Source: G965220205 sp965220205 (GTDB lineage Bacteria; Chloroflexota; Dehalococcoidia; Lucifugimonadales; Australimonadaceae). Taken from it: a stretch of 64,000 nucleotides of DNA. The position numbers and the translations under genes are program-made. Of this stretch, positions 35,545-44,098 are shown in pieces (positions within the stretch are counted from its first letter, which is position 1; each line of letters begins with the position of its first letter). The stretch is taken from NCBI GenBank assembly GCA_965220205.1, contig OZ244812.1, positions 1,302,001 through 1,366,000 of the forward strand. The letters are read 5' to 3'. Below the pieces are notes generated by a model. That model did no database searches, was not told the DNA's origin, and saw only the letters and a list, made by a program, of their open reading frames with translations.

Positions 35545-36704
35545 GGAATCTCTGAACAAGTCTATAGGTTGAGGCAGTATCCTGGCAGTCACCCAGTGGC
35601 GCCAGGGAGTGAAGCGATGATGGACCAACCGACCTTTGCAGACGTGGACTACGAGAGCAAGAAGCGCAAGACCCGCAGGGAGCGATTTCTCGAACGCATG
35701 GGCGGGCTGATCCCCTGGGAACGGCTGGAAGGGCGCATCCGTCCCTTCTACCCCACGGCGGGCCGGGGACGCCATCCGTATGCCCTGTCGGCGATGCTGC
35801 GGATTCACTGCGTGCAGCTGTTCTACAACCTCAGCGACCCCGGCATGGAGGACCTGCTGTACGACGTGGAGTCGGTGCGGCGGTTCGTGGGCTTGAAGCT
35901 GTCGGAGCCGCTGCCGGACGAGACCACCATCCTGAACTTCCGTCATCTGTTGGAGGAGCACGAACTGGGGGAGGGACTGTTCGCGGAGATCAAAGGGCAT
36001 CTGGCGTCCCAGGGACTCCTGCTCCAGGAAGGGACAATCATGGACGCGAGCATCATCGAGGCGCCGTCGTCGACGAAGAATCGAGCGGGTGCGCGAGACC
36101 CGGAGATGCACCAAGTGAAGAAGGGGAACAGGTGGCATTTCGGGATGAAGGTGCACAGCGTCGCGACGACGCCGGCCAATGTGAACGACGTGACGGAAGC
36201 GCACCGGTTGCTGCACGGCGGCGAGTCGCAGGTGTGGGGCGATGCCGGGTATCAGGGAGTCCAGAAGCGGGCGGAGCATCGGGGGCTGGAGGTGGAGTGG
36301 CAGGTGGCGATGCGGCCGGGCCAACGTCGGCAGTTGGAGCCGGGAAGCCCTGAGGCGTTGGCGGAGAAGGGCAAGGCGTCGGTCCGGGCGAAGGTGGAGC
36401 ATCCGTTCCTGTACGTCAAACGGCACTTTGGCTACGCCAAGGTCCGCTACCGGGGGCTGGCCAAGAACACGCAACGGCTGATGGTGCTGCTGGGGCTGGC
36501 GAACCTGATGAGAGCCCAGCGGTGCTTGGCGGCATGACGGAGGCGCAGTGGGTTCAGATCGGGGTTGGGAGCAGGGAATCCGCCCCAGCAGGGTCGGTAG
36601 AAGACCCCCAACAGCCCCGTTCACGGCACCAGCAGAGGGCTGCGAATCGCTGAAGAGCCCCCCACCAACACCACTCGGCCGACTGTGAGTTGTTCAGAGG
36701 TTCC
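35545..36704 (+). mobile_element. IS5-group insertion sequence, copy 3 (short lineage, 1160 bp)
   Basis: Flanked by CTAA at 35541-35544 and 36705-36708, the only non-CTAG target. Same terminal repeats as the other copies. It carries the 33 bp deletion and the two variants shared only with copy 1. The transposase again lies antisense to the interrupted host gene. Confidence 0.97.
35617..36537 (+). CDS. IS5-group transposase, 306 aa with the 11-residue deletion
   Basis: The protein matches copy 1 exactly as far as I can compare, including the junction MKVH-SVATT that replaces MKVHIGVDAETGVVHSVATT of the full-length copies. The three catalytic acidic positions remain. ATG 35617 has GGGAG upstream. 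Sharing the lesion with copy 1 shows that the deleted form moved at least once, either by its own activity or by transposase supplied from a full copy. Confidence 0.93.
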   Translation: MMDQPTFADVDYESKKRKTRRERFLERMGGLIPWERLEGRIRPFYPTAGRGRHPYALSAMLRIHCVQLFYNLSDPGMEDLLYDVESVRRFVGLKLSEPLPDETTILNFRHLLEEHELGEGLFAEIKGHLASQGLLLQEGTIMDASIIEAPSSTKNRAGARDPEMHQVKKGNRWHFGMKVHSVATTPANVNDVTEAHRLLHGGESQVWGDAGYQGVQKRAEHRGLEVEWQVAMRPGQRRQLEPGSPEALAEKGKASVRAKVEHPFLYVKRHFGYAKVRYRGLAKNTQRLMVLLGLANLMRAQRCLAA

Positions 36705-37829
36705 CTAAGCGATTGAGTAAGTCGCAGACGTCTCTGAGTTGTCTTCGGAAGCTCTCCCTTGTCGCAGTGCGCCGCTCAGATTCCAGCTCTCTTCGCTTCC
36801 TGACAACTAGCGGACGTAACTCGCCTTCAATTGCTGAATGCAATCTATTCGCTCGGCTGTTGCGCCAGTCCAGGCCTGCACGTGACGGCGACAGGATCGT
36901 AAGATCGCCACTCCGAAGCGCCTGCGCAATTGCAGGCACCTCTACGCTACCAGTGAAGTAGCGGGCGGCCTCGTCGTTCTCAAAGCCGAACGCTCTGTTG
37001 TCCAAGGGTATGTCTTCTGTCTTAACTACGACACCAGCGATGGAACACGGATCGTTCCTAGCGTAGCTCAGAGCGACCATCGCCTCATCTATGGATAGAT
37101 GAACTGTTCCTAGTTCTTCAACCTCGATGTCCTTCTCCAGGACTGATGACACTTCAGAGCCTTGATACAGCATGCGCGCAGACCGGCTGATGCTTGTATC
37201 TTGTAGAGTTATTCTAACGTATCGCGCATCTGAGCAGATTTCTCGCAAGGCAAAATGAGTACGGAATTGGTCGGTCAATCCATCCCACTTTGGAGAATTG
37301 ATATTAGGGTTGGCTACTGTTATGGCGACCCGTGTATGATCAGGTTCCGTTGAATCTTGTCCGTCCTTGTCAATGCGCCATCGGTAGTTGTGCGTCTGTT
37401 GGTCTTGCCAAACGGCGACCGCACTCAGCGCCCCATTGCGCACACTCTCTATCCGGCCGCTGCCGAGGGCGAAGATAGCCTCTTTCAGACCTCTGCCAAA
37501 TATCCCTCGTATATTGCCTCCCGAATTGAAGCCGCTAGTATCAGCGGCAAAGACCAACACCTCCAAAATCCGTTCAAGCGTCATGCCCTCGGCCCAGTCC
37601 GTAACTACTACGTCTGAAACCGCCCCAGCACGATGGCGATGGACGTATACCTCAATACGCCCATCCCGAATGATGTCTCTGGATTCGAGTCGCCTGTAGC
37701 TGTCATCACTATTGGTGACCAGTTCAACGAGCGCATCCAGCAGTCGCTTGATAGTTGACTGGCTTGACTCAGTGATGACTCGTTGGCTGATAGGGATATC
37801 AGCCTCTTGCCCCTCGCGTCCTGGCATAG

Positions 37830-38444
37830 CTAGGTTACTACGCCTTCCTTGAGCATCTCTCCGCAAGCCGCGAGGAAGGCTCCCGCCTCGGCATCTTGAT
37901 AGGCGGCGGCGGCGTTCTGGTAGGCGCGCAGGTTTTGCCGGAGAATGCGGCGCGGAGTCTCCAACGTGGCGTTCAAGAGTACGCGAAGGCCTGAGTCGCT
38001 CAGGCTGAACGAGCCGGGGTCTGCCTGATACGCCTGGAACGACGGTTGACGCCGAACGTGCCGGAGCATCGCCTCGTACCGCTCCCTCGCGCGGTTGCCC
38101 GGGCCGGTCTCGGCGGCGGCGGGATTCTTGCCGAGAACGTGCGCCACCTCGGAGGCGACATGAGCACCTTGCTCGGTCAGACGAAAGCCCTCTTGCACGC
38201 TTCCCACAATCCATCCGCGGTCGGTGCGGCATCGCAGCCACGTCTTGTTGATCCGTACAGAGTCTGGCCACTGGGGGTAGCGCTGCATGGCGAACGCGTC
38301 GGGGAAGAGGGTGAAGCACTCATAAACGAGCCGCTCGAAGGTGCAGTCCTCCTCCGCTGCAACGACCTGTCCGACAGCGAAGGCGAGGAGCCGATCTATG
38401 GACGCAACGGCTCTGCCGTTCGTCTTCCGTATCGCGGTTGCCAT
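37830..38444 (-). CDS. Winged-helix-like protein, partner of the split ATPase
   Basis: 204 residues from ATG 38444, chosen because GAGGAG lies 3-9 bases upstream; a longer frame exists. No firm family match. The first 110 residues (ASIDRLLAFAVGQVVAAEE, TFERLVYECFTLFP, WIVGSVQEGFRLTEQGAHVASEV) have the helix-helix-strand rhythm of a winged helix with a terminal LTEQG turn. The C-terminal half is helical (RARERYEAMLRHV; RILRQNLRAYQNAAAAYQD). Two bases separate its stop from the ATPase ATG, so the pair is strongly coupled. Inference: a regulator or DNA-binding specificity subunit. Confidence 0.65.
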   Translation of the reverse strand: MATAIRKTNGRAVASIDRLLAFAVGQVVAAEEDCTFERLVYECFTLFPDAFAMQRYPQWPDSVRINKTWLRCRTDRGWIVGSVQEGFRLTEQGAHVASEVAHVLGKNPAAAETGPGNRARERYEAMLRHVRRQPSFQAYQADPGSFSLSDSGLRVLLNATLETPRRILRQNLRAYQNAAAAYQDAEAGAFLAACGEMLKEGVVT

Positions 38445-38531
38445 GAAGCTCCTCGCGCTGGTAGCCGAGTGGCGCTGATTGCACACCAGCGCAACCGTCA
38501 GCTAAGGGCGTCAACGCACGAGCGCGGCAGG

Positions 38532-40577
38532 TTAGCTCCGCACCCGCTTCGAGCGGTTCGTCATGTAGTCGACGAGCACGTACTGGCCAAGCTCGCCGGG
38601 GGTCGTGTAGAGGGCGCGTCCGCGGTTGATGCGCGTCAGGCGGTCAATGAAGTCGAGCAGGTAGTGGCTCGTCTCGAGCATGAACGTGTTGATCACGATG
38701 CCCTCGTTGGTGCAGCGACGCACTTCGAGGAGGGTCTCCTGGATGGTGCGATAGGTGGGCGGGTAGCTGAAGAACGGTCGCCCGCCCTCGATGTGGGCCG
38801 TCGGCTCCCCGTCGGTGATCATGAGAATCTGCTTCGTGCAGTCCCTGAACGGCGCGAGGAGCTTGCGGGAGGAGGCGAAGGCGTGCTGCATGTTCGTGCC
38901 CGAGCCGCCGCTCCACATGATGTACGGAAGGTCGTCGCTCTTGATCTCGGCGGCCATGCCGGCGAAACCGAGCACCCAGAAGTGGTCGCGGGGATAGCGG
39001 CTGCGAATGAGGGTGTCGAGCGCGATAGCGACCTTCTTGGCGGAGGCAAAGGAGCCGAAGAGGCCCATTGAGCGGCTCTGGTCGATGAGGAGGACGGTGG
39101 CGGCCTGCGTGGTGTGCTCGTTGCGCCTGACTTCGAAGTCCTCGACTTTGATGCGGACGGGGACGCCCCATCCTGACCGCTCGACGGCGTTCATCACGGT
39201 CTTGTGGAGATGGATATCGAGGGGGTCCCCGAACTCGTACTTCTTCGTGTCGTCGGTGTGCTCGCCGCCGGCGCCGCGGGCGTGCGTCTCGTGCTGGCCG
39301 GCGCGGCCTCGGCGGAGGTCTGAGAAGAGGTCGCGCAACGCCTTCTGGCCGATCTTGCGTATGCCGGCGGGCGTGAGCTCGAGCTTGTCCCCGTTGCGCT
39401 TGAGGTAGCCGGCGTCCTCGAGGCGTTTGGCGAGATCGCGGAGGCGGTCGAGGTCCTCGCGCGCCTCGGCGCCCAACAGGCGCTCGACCTCGCCGGGGTC
39501 GATGTCATTGAGGTCGCCACGCCGCATGATTTGCTGCAGCTGGGCTTCGAGCTGGTCCATCGATTGCATCTCGGCCATGACCTGCATCGCCTGGTCGAGG
39601 GTGACGTCCTCGCCGCCGAAGAAGGGGTACTGGTCGGCGTAGTCCTGCGTCGGCATCAGCTGACCGAGGTTCTGCGCCAGCTCGGCTAGCTCCGCGGCGG
39701 TGGCGTCGTCGATCGCGGCGTTCATGGCCTCGAAAAGCTCGCGGCGCTGCTCGGGCGACATGCTGTTGAGGAGCGACTGCATCTGGCCCATCTGCTGGGC
39801 CAGCATCTCCATGAGCTCGTCGAAGCTCTGGGGCGGGTTGTCGCCGAACCTGTGGCCCCACTTCCGCATGAAGCCGTCGAAGTCGGGAGTCTCGCCCTGC
39901 AGCTTGTCGCGGACCATGCGATTGAGGTCCCGCATCATCTCGCGGAGGGCCGCGATCTCTTCGGGGCCCATCTGCTCGATGCTCTGCTTCATGCCCGAGG
40001 CGACATTGCTCATCATCTGCTTGCGGAGCTCGGCCATGAGGTCCTGGAACTTGGCCTGCGCCTCGGGGTCCATGAAGTCGTAATCTTGGAGCTCGCGGAT
40101 GGCCCCGCCCAGGCTCGGCGGGAGGCGGTCGAGCTTCTCGCGGTTGCGGTCAGCGCGCTGCTGGAGCATGTCCATGAGCTCGCGGTGCTGCTCCGACGCG
40201 GCCTCGTCCATACGGTCGAGCTGCTCGCGGGCCTCGTCGAGTCGGCGGCCGATGCCGGCGCGCTCTGTGTCGAGGACGTCGTCGAGGCGCTCCTGGAGCT
40301 CTTTGACGACCGAGTCGATGTTGTAGTCCTGGAGCATCTGCTGACGGCGCCGGCCGAGCCGGTCCATCAGGTCCCGAAGCCCCGGAATGGATGAGCCGTT
40401 GTCGTCGGGCATGCCGCGCTGCATCAGGTCGCGCAGCGCCCTTCGGACGTCGCCGTGGCGCAGGACATCGTCGGTCATCTCTTCGAGGAGGGCGTCGGCG
40501 TTCGGCTCAAATGGTTGTTGGGAGCCGTCCCACTCGGAGTAGCGGTTGCGCGAGGTGAACTGCATGTCCGGCATCAT
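38532..40577 (-). CDS. Large VWA-domain protein with intact MIDAS
   Basis: 681 residues from ATG 40577 (MMPDMQFTSRNRYSEW); two other in-frame ATGs follow within 12 bases. The first ~470 residues are helical and charged (repeated Glu/Arg/Gln, MEMLAQQMGQMQSLLNSMS). A C-terminal von Willebrand A domain has the complete metal site: DQSRS in VLLIDQSRSMG, Thr in SGGSGTNMQHAF, Asp in LMITDGEPT. Proteins of this layout commonly work with MoxR-family AAA+ ATPases as chaperone-like pairs, but no MoxR gene is in the window. Confidence 0.85.
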   Translation of the reverse strand: MMPDMQFTSRNRYSEWDGSQQPFEPNADALLEEMTDDVLRHGDVRRALRDLMQRGMPDDNGSSIPGLRDLMDRLGRRRQQMLQDYNIDSVVKELQERLDDVLDTERAGIGRRLDEAREQLDRMDEAASEQHRELMDMLQQRADRNREKLDRLPPSLGGAIRELQDYDFMDPEAQAKFQDLMAELRKQMMSNVASGMKQSIEQMGPEEIAALREMMRDLNRMVRDKLQGETPDFDGFMRKWGHRFGDNPPQSFDELMEMLAQQMGQMQSLLNSMSPEQRRELFEAMNAAIDDATAAELAELAQNLGQLMPTQDYADQYPFFGGEDVTLDQAMQVMAEMQSMDQLEAQLQQIMRRGDLNDIDPGEVERLLGAEAREDLDRLRDLAKRLEDAGYLKRNGDKLELTPAGIRKIGQKALRDLFSDLRRGRAGQHETHARGAGGEHTDDTKKYEFGDPLDIHLHKTVMNAVERSGWGVPVRIKVEDFEVRRNEHTTQAATVLLIDQSRSMGLFGSFASAKKVAIALDTLIRSRYPRDHFWVLGFAGMAAEIKSDDLPYIMWSGGSGTNMQHAFASSRKLLAPFRDCTKQILMITDGEPTAHIEGGRPFFSYPPTYRTIQETLLEVRRCTNEGIVINTFMLETSHYLLDFIDRLTRINRGRALYTTPGELGQYVLVDYMTNRSKRVRS

Positions 40578-40626
40578 ACACCGGGGTGGCGCGCGCCGGA
40601 CCGGAGGACGAGTCTCGGCGAGGACT

Positions 40627-40878
40627 TCAACCGGTTGCGCCGGCGTCGGCGAAGGCCTGCTCGGTGGCGATGAGGTCGCTAATCTGATCGACGATGCCCT
40701 CGAAGTGGGCGTTGGCGTCGGCCAGGTTGCGCTTCGCTGCGCGGAGCCCCGACATCTCGTGGGCCTCAACGCCGACGACGATGATCTTGGCGAGCTCGTT
40801 GTGCCGGGCTTGCAGCACCCGGGCGGACTCCGCGAGCACGCTCAGCTTGGCCTCGTAGGTGGAACTCAGTTTCTTCAT
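40627..40878 (-). CDS. Small helical protein of unknown function
   Basis: 83 residues, MKKLSSTYEAKLSVLAESARVL start, alternating hydrophobic heptads suggest an amphipathic helical hairpin. It lies 49 bases upstream of the VWA gene on the same strand and may be co-transcribed. No family recognised. Confidence 0.6.
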   Translation of the reverse strand: MKKLSSTYEAKLSVLAESARVLQARHNELAKIIVVGVEAHEMSGLRAAKRNLADANAHFEGIVDQISDLIATEQAFADAGATG

Positions 40879-41022
40879 TTGCGCAGTATACGCGCACGGA
40901 CGCCCCTAGGCCCGGCGGATCGGCGACGGCAAGGGCCCCTCGTCGCCCTGCCCGGCCCAGACGGGAACGCGAGAGCGAGGGAGATGTCCTGGGAGTCCCC
41001 GCTTGCCCGCTGCGCGTAGTAT

Positions 41023-42696
41023 GTGCGACGCATGCTCGCGAAAGGCGCGCCCTTGAGACTACGTTCCGCCGCCGCGCTGACCCACCCCGTCACCCTCGCG
41101 GCGCTCGCGGCGCTGCTGGTCAACGACATCCTCTTCAAAGCGGCGTGGCCCGACGCTTGGGTCACCGGCAAGCTGAGCGACCTCGCATGGATTACGTTCG
41201 CCCCGCCGCTGCTGGCGTTCGCGCTGTCTCCGGCGGCGAGGGGCGCGTTCGGCGAGCGGGCCGTGTTCGCCGCCGCGTACATTGGGCTGCCGTTGCTCTA
41301 CGCGGCGTTCAACACGTTCGCGGCAGTCCACGACCCGATAGTCGAAGCGTTGTCCTGGGCAGGCGGCGGCGGGGGGCCGGTCTCGCCGCTGGATCCGACG
41401 GACTCGCTGGTTGTCCCGTTGGGGCTGGGCGCCGCCGTATGGGTGTGGCGGCGGAGCGCGATCAACATCGAGCGCCTGCGCACGCGCCTCGCGCTCTTGG
41501 CGGCAGGCGTAGCGGCCCTCGCGACCGTGGCGACGACCGAGGAACCCCTAACAAAGGGCATCACGGGGTTAGGCGCCGCGGGCGACGGTTCCATAGTTGC
41601 CTGTGGCGCTAGGCAACAGTGCTCAACGAGCTACAATGGCGGTTTCACGTGGAAGGACTCGCGGGGCGCTGGGCCCGTTCAGGAAGAGCAGAGCGTCGCT
41701 ACTCCCAGAGGCACGTATTCGATCGAGGGTGTGGACATCACTCGAACGGTAGGCGGTGAGCGTGAGACGGCCTACTCCGCTGCGTACCTTTGGGAGAAGT
41801 CCAACATCCGGGCGCAGTGGCTCGCCACGGCGCACCTCACGCGAGATGAGATTACGACGGGGCCGTACGCCATCGTCTACGACGACTCCAGCGGCAACGT
41901 CGTAGTGGCGATGGGGCTGCAAGGCGTCGTGGTCGGCACTCCAAACGGAGAGTGGGCGCAGGTTGGAGTGGGACCCTACGTTCCGACTGACTTCTCTGTG
42001 TCCGGCAAGCTGCGGGACTGGGACCTTTGGATCCTAGGCCTGGCCATGGCGCTAACGTCAGCCGCCGCCGCCATCGTCTTATCGTCTAACGTCCGGCGGG
42101 TCGACCTCCTGTGCGCGTTCTTCGGCCCGCCGATTGCTATCGTGCCGGTATTCCTTGTGCTCGTCAGCCCGTGGCAGCCATTCGCCATCGGAGCAGCATG
42201 GGTTATCTCCTCCACCGCTTGGATATGCCGCTGGGCCAATCATCGGACGGGCGGCAGCGTGTTCTTCATAGGCCTTGCCGGCACGCTTACCTATCTAGGA
42301 TGGGTCGAGACCACCGAAATGGATTCCGCCTTTACCATCCCGCTGCGCTCAGAACTGGCAGCCGGGCTAACTGCTGTCCCCTTTGCGGGCACTGCCCTCG
42401 CGATCCACCTTGAAGCGCGACATATACCGGCTTCCCTCGTCGCGCTCATCGGGATGCTCGCGTTGTCCGCGTTATCGGTCATCCTGTGGACGGCGAACGC
42501 GATCGGGCTGGAGACCATGTTCCTTTCCGCGGTAAGCCTCACGGTCGTCGTCGCATGCCTCCTGCGAAGGCGTATCCGGCGGAGCGAGGAGGCTCGCGGG
42601 GGGCCGGAGGCGTCCTCCCCTAAGGGCGTCGTCGGCACTCACGCAGTAGGCTTAAGGCCCGGTCCAAATCTCGTGAAGTCACTGCTTTCGCGCTAG
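41023..42696 (+). CDS. Polytopic membrane protein with an internal Asp-box-like exposed domain
   Basis: 557 residues. About four hydrophobic segments in the first ~180 residues (VTLAALAALLVNDILF; AFALSPAARGAFGERAVFAAAYIGLPLLYAAF; LVVPLGLGAAVWVW; LALLAAGVAALATVAT). Then a soluble stretch of roughly 150 residues with GDGSIVACGARQQCSTSYNGGFTWKDS; SYNGGFTWKD fits an Asp-box of BNR/sialidase-like propellers. Another six or so hydrophobic segments follow from about 330 to 520. No whole-length family recognised. The 3' end overlaps the convergent methyltransferase by 18 bases. Confidence 0.7.
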   Translation: MRRMLAKGAPLRLRSAAALTHPVTLAALAALLVNDILFKAAWPDAWVTGKLSDLAWITFAPPLLAFALSPAARGAFGERAVFAAAYIGLPLLYAAFNTFAAVHDPIVEALSWAGGGGGPVSPLDPTDSLVVPLGLGAAVWVWRRSAINIERLRTRLALLAAGVAALATVATTEEPLTKGITGLGAAGDGSIVACGARQQCSTSYNGGFTWKDSRGAGPVQEEQSVATPRGTYSIEGVDITRTVGGERETAYSAAYLWEKSNIRAQWLATAHLTRDEITTGPYAIVYDDSSGNVVVAMGLQGVVVGTPNGEWAQVGVGPYVPTDFSVSGKLRDWDLWILGLAMALTSAAAAIVLSSNVRRVDLLCAFFGPPIAIVPVFLVLVSPWQPFAIGAAWVISSTAWICRWANHRTGGSVFFIGLAGTLTYLGWVETTEMDSAFTIPLRSELAAGLTAVPFAGTALAIHLEARHIPASLVALIGMLALSALSVILWTANAIGLETMFLSAVSLTVVVACLLRRRIRRSEEARGGPEASSPKGVVGTHAVGLRPGPNLVKSLLSR

Positions 42697-43326
42697 CACC
42701 AGCGGATGGTCCTCGCCGATCTTATGGGTCGCATCCTCGCAGCCGCAACCCGTTGACTTTGTCTCGAGCAGAACGAATCCCACTCCGGTCAGGATATGTA
42801 TGTACTCCACGAGCCCGAAGTTGCTCCAATACATCGTCACCCCATGGAAGTCTTCTTCGGTGTAGCCTTCCTCGCTGCCATGACTCAGGGTGCATAGCAG
42901 GTAGCCGCCTGGCCTGAGCCACCGGTGGATCCTCCGGAACAGGCTCGGGTGCTCCTCTCTGGGAAGGTGGAATATGGAGTAGAACGCTACTACCGCGTCG
43001 AAGCTGGATGGAGGGAAGCGGACCGACATGACGTCAGCGCATATGAAGTCTCCGGTTGGAACATTCTGCTGCGCCCGATGGACCATCTCCTGTGAGACGT
43101 CCACTCCTGTGACACGGCAGCGTGCGGCCAGCGACTTGGCGATTGGGGTCCCAGCGCCGCAGCCGATGTCAAGCACTGCGCCGCCGTCGTCCAGACGGTC
43201 TGACAGTCCACGTATCTCAAACCCTGACTCAGTCTTTCGAGACTCGTCGTACGCCGCCGCGCACGCGTTATACCCTCGTTTCACCAATGCCTTGTAGTCG
43301 ACCTTCGGATCGATCGCGGGAATCAT
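42679..43326 (-). CDS. Class I SAM-dependent methyltransferase
   Basis: 215 residues. SAM-binding motif I GAVLDIGCGAGTPIAKSLA, acidic end of strand 2 in VTGVDVSQEMV, motif with Asp in FICADVMSVRFPPSSFDAVVAFYSIFHLP, and LRPGGYLLCTLSHG. Small-molecule or quinone-type methylation is typical for this subgroup; the substrate is unknown. It ends with a Cys pair (TGCGCEDATH). Confidence 0.9.
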   Translation of the reverse strand: MIPAIDPKVDYKALVKRGYNACAAAYDESRKTESGFEIRGLSDRLDDGGAVLDIGCGAGTPIAKSLAARCRVTGVDVSQEMVHRAQQNVPTGDFICADVMSVRFPPSSFDAVVAFYSIFHLPREEHPSLFRRIHRWLRPGGYLLCTLSHGSEEGYTEEDFHGVTMYWSNFGLVEYIHILTGVGFVLLETKSTGCGCEDATHKIGEDHPLVLARKQ

Positions 43327-44098
43327 GACGCCTTGTCTTTCTTCGCCGGCAGCAGGACGGCATCTTGCGCAGTATCTGATGACGCTCTCTCACAGCCCCG
43401 TTAGGACCGGGAAAGCGACAGGTGTGACACGCGAGGGCCAACCAGCTACTAGTCGCAATCGTATCACCGCCAACTCAAAGGTTCGGTGTGTAGCAGAATC
43501 GCGCGGGCTAGTGGGACTGTAGATAGTAGCTCCTTGGTAAGGGGGGGAACGTCGATACCGCCCCACGCGGACGGACCACCCGCTACGCCCTTGGCCTGGG
43601 CCTGGGCGCCTCATCCGGCGGCTTGGCAGCCCCTCATGCGTTCGCCGCCCGCCTCCCCTGGATTCCGGCTCGTGCGCCGGCATGACGGCAGGGGCGTCGG
43701 TTTGGCGGTCTAGGTCTGGGGCGCCACGCGCTCACAAGAGCAACCCGCGTCGCGACATCTGCCCCTCCCCCCAATGCCCCCATCCCCCCTACTATGGCTG
43801 TCTGGGGCCTGTCGAAGGGCCCCTAGACCTCCGGGCGCCTGCCGGCCTCCGCCCCCTCCCCAGAGGAGAAATGGCGCCAAATGTCACCAAGTGTCACCCT
43901 TTGGAAGGACTATCTGGCGCCCGCCGCTCCTAGACCCATGCCATCTAGGAGCGAGAGCTCCGCGCCATTCCGGTCCATTCCCGCCTCTTTCCGTTCATTT
44001 CCTGCGTTCGAGCGCATCGGAACGGTGGCGGGAGACGCGCGCGGACGGCGCCGGGACGGTTGTGTAGAATGCGGCGCGGACCTCGCGGAGGAGCATTC
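43327..44098. other. Intergenic region of about 770 bases
   Basis: No credible gene. It is GC-rich with homopolymer runs. A perfect 10-bp inverted repeat lies at 43925-43953 (listed separately). A short palindromic motif CCGGCTCGTGCGCCGG sits near 43665, seen only once. The last bases hold the ribosome site for the downstream monooxygenase. Confidence 0.5.
43925..43953. repeat. 10-bp perfect inverted repeat upstream of the LLM gene
   Basis: CGCTCCTAGA and TCTAGGAGCG, spacer of 9 bases, about 146 bases before the monooxygenase start. Possible operator or transcript hairpin. No T run follows. Confidence 0.5.

Larger units (their letters stand above)
34774..37827 (-). pseudogene. GHKL/HSP90-type ATPase gene split by IS5 copy 3
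   Basis: The N-terminal part (37827 down to 36705) encodes a GHKL ATP-binding domain: ELVTNSDD at 35-42 (Glu/Asn/Asp of the N box), TDWAEGMTLERILE (G1) and GIFGRGLKEAIFALG (G2). It runs into the IS at LNRL. The distal part resumes at 35540 with AEDEIEEMPQFGREAARLEG and ends at 34774 after about 255 more residues of unrecognised sequence. Removing 35545-36704 with one CTAA copy gives LNRL-AEDEIEE in frame, total about 630 residues. ATG 37827 lies 2 bases after the upstream gene's stop. The architecture resembles stand-alone HSP90-like ATPases that occur in defence loci, but the C-terminal half is unfamiliar. Confidence 0.85.

Noticed and set aside
43490..43900. Structured RNA gene in the G/C-run-rich gap before the LLM gene
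   Set aside because: Runs of G and C invite pairing anywhere; no recognisable RNA family core, only one clean hairpin at 43925.
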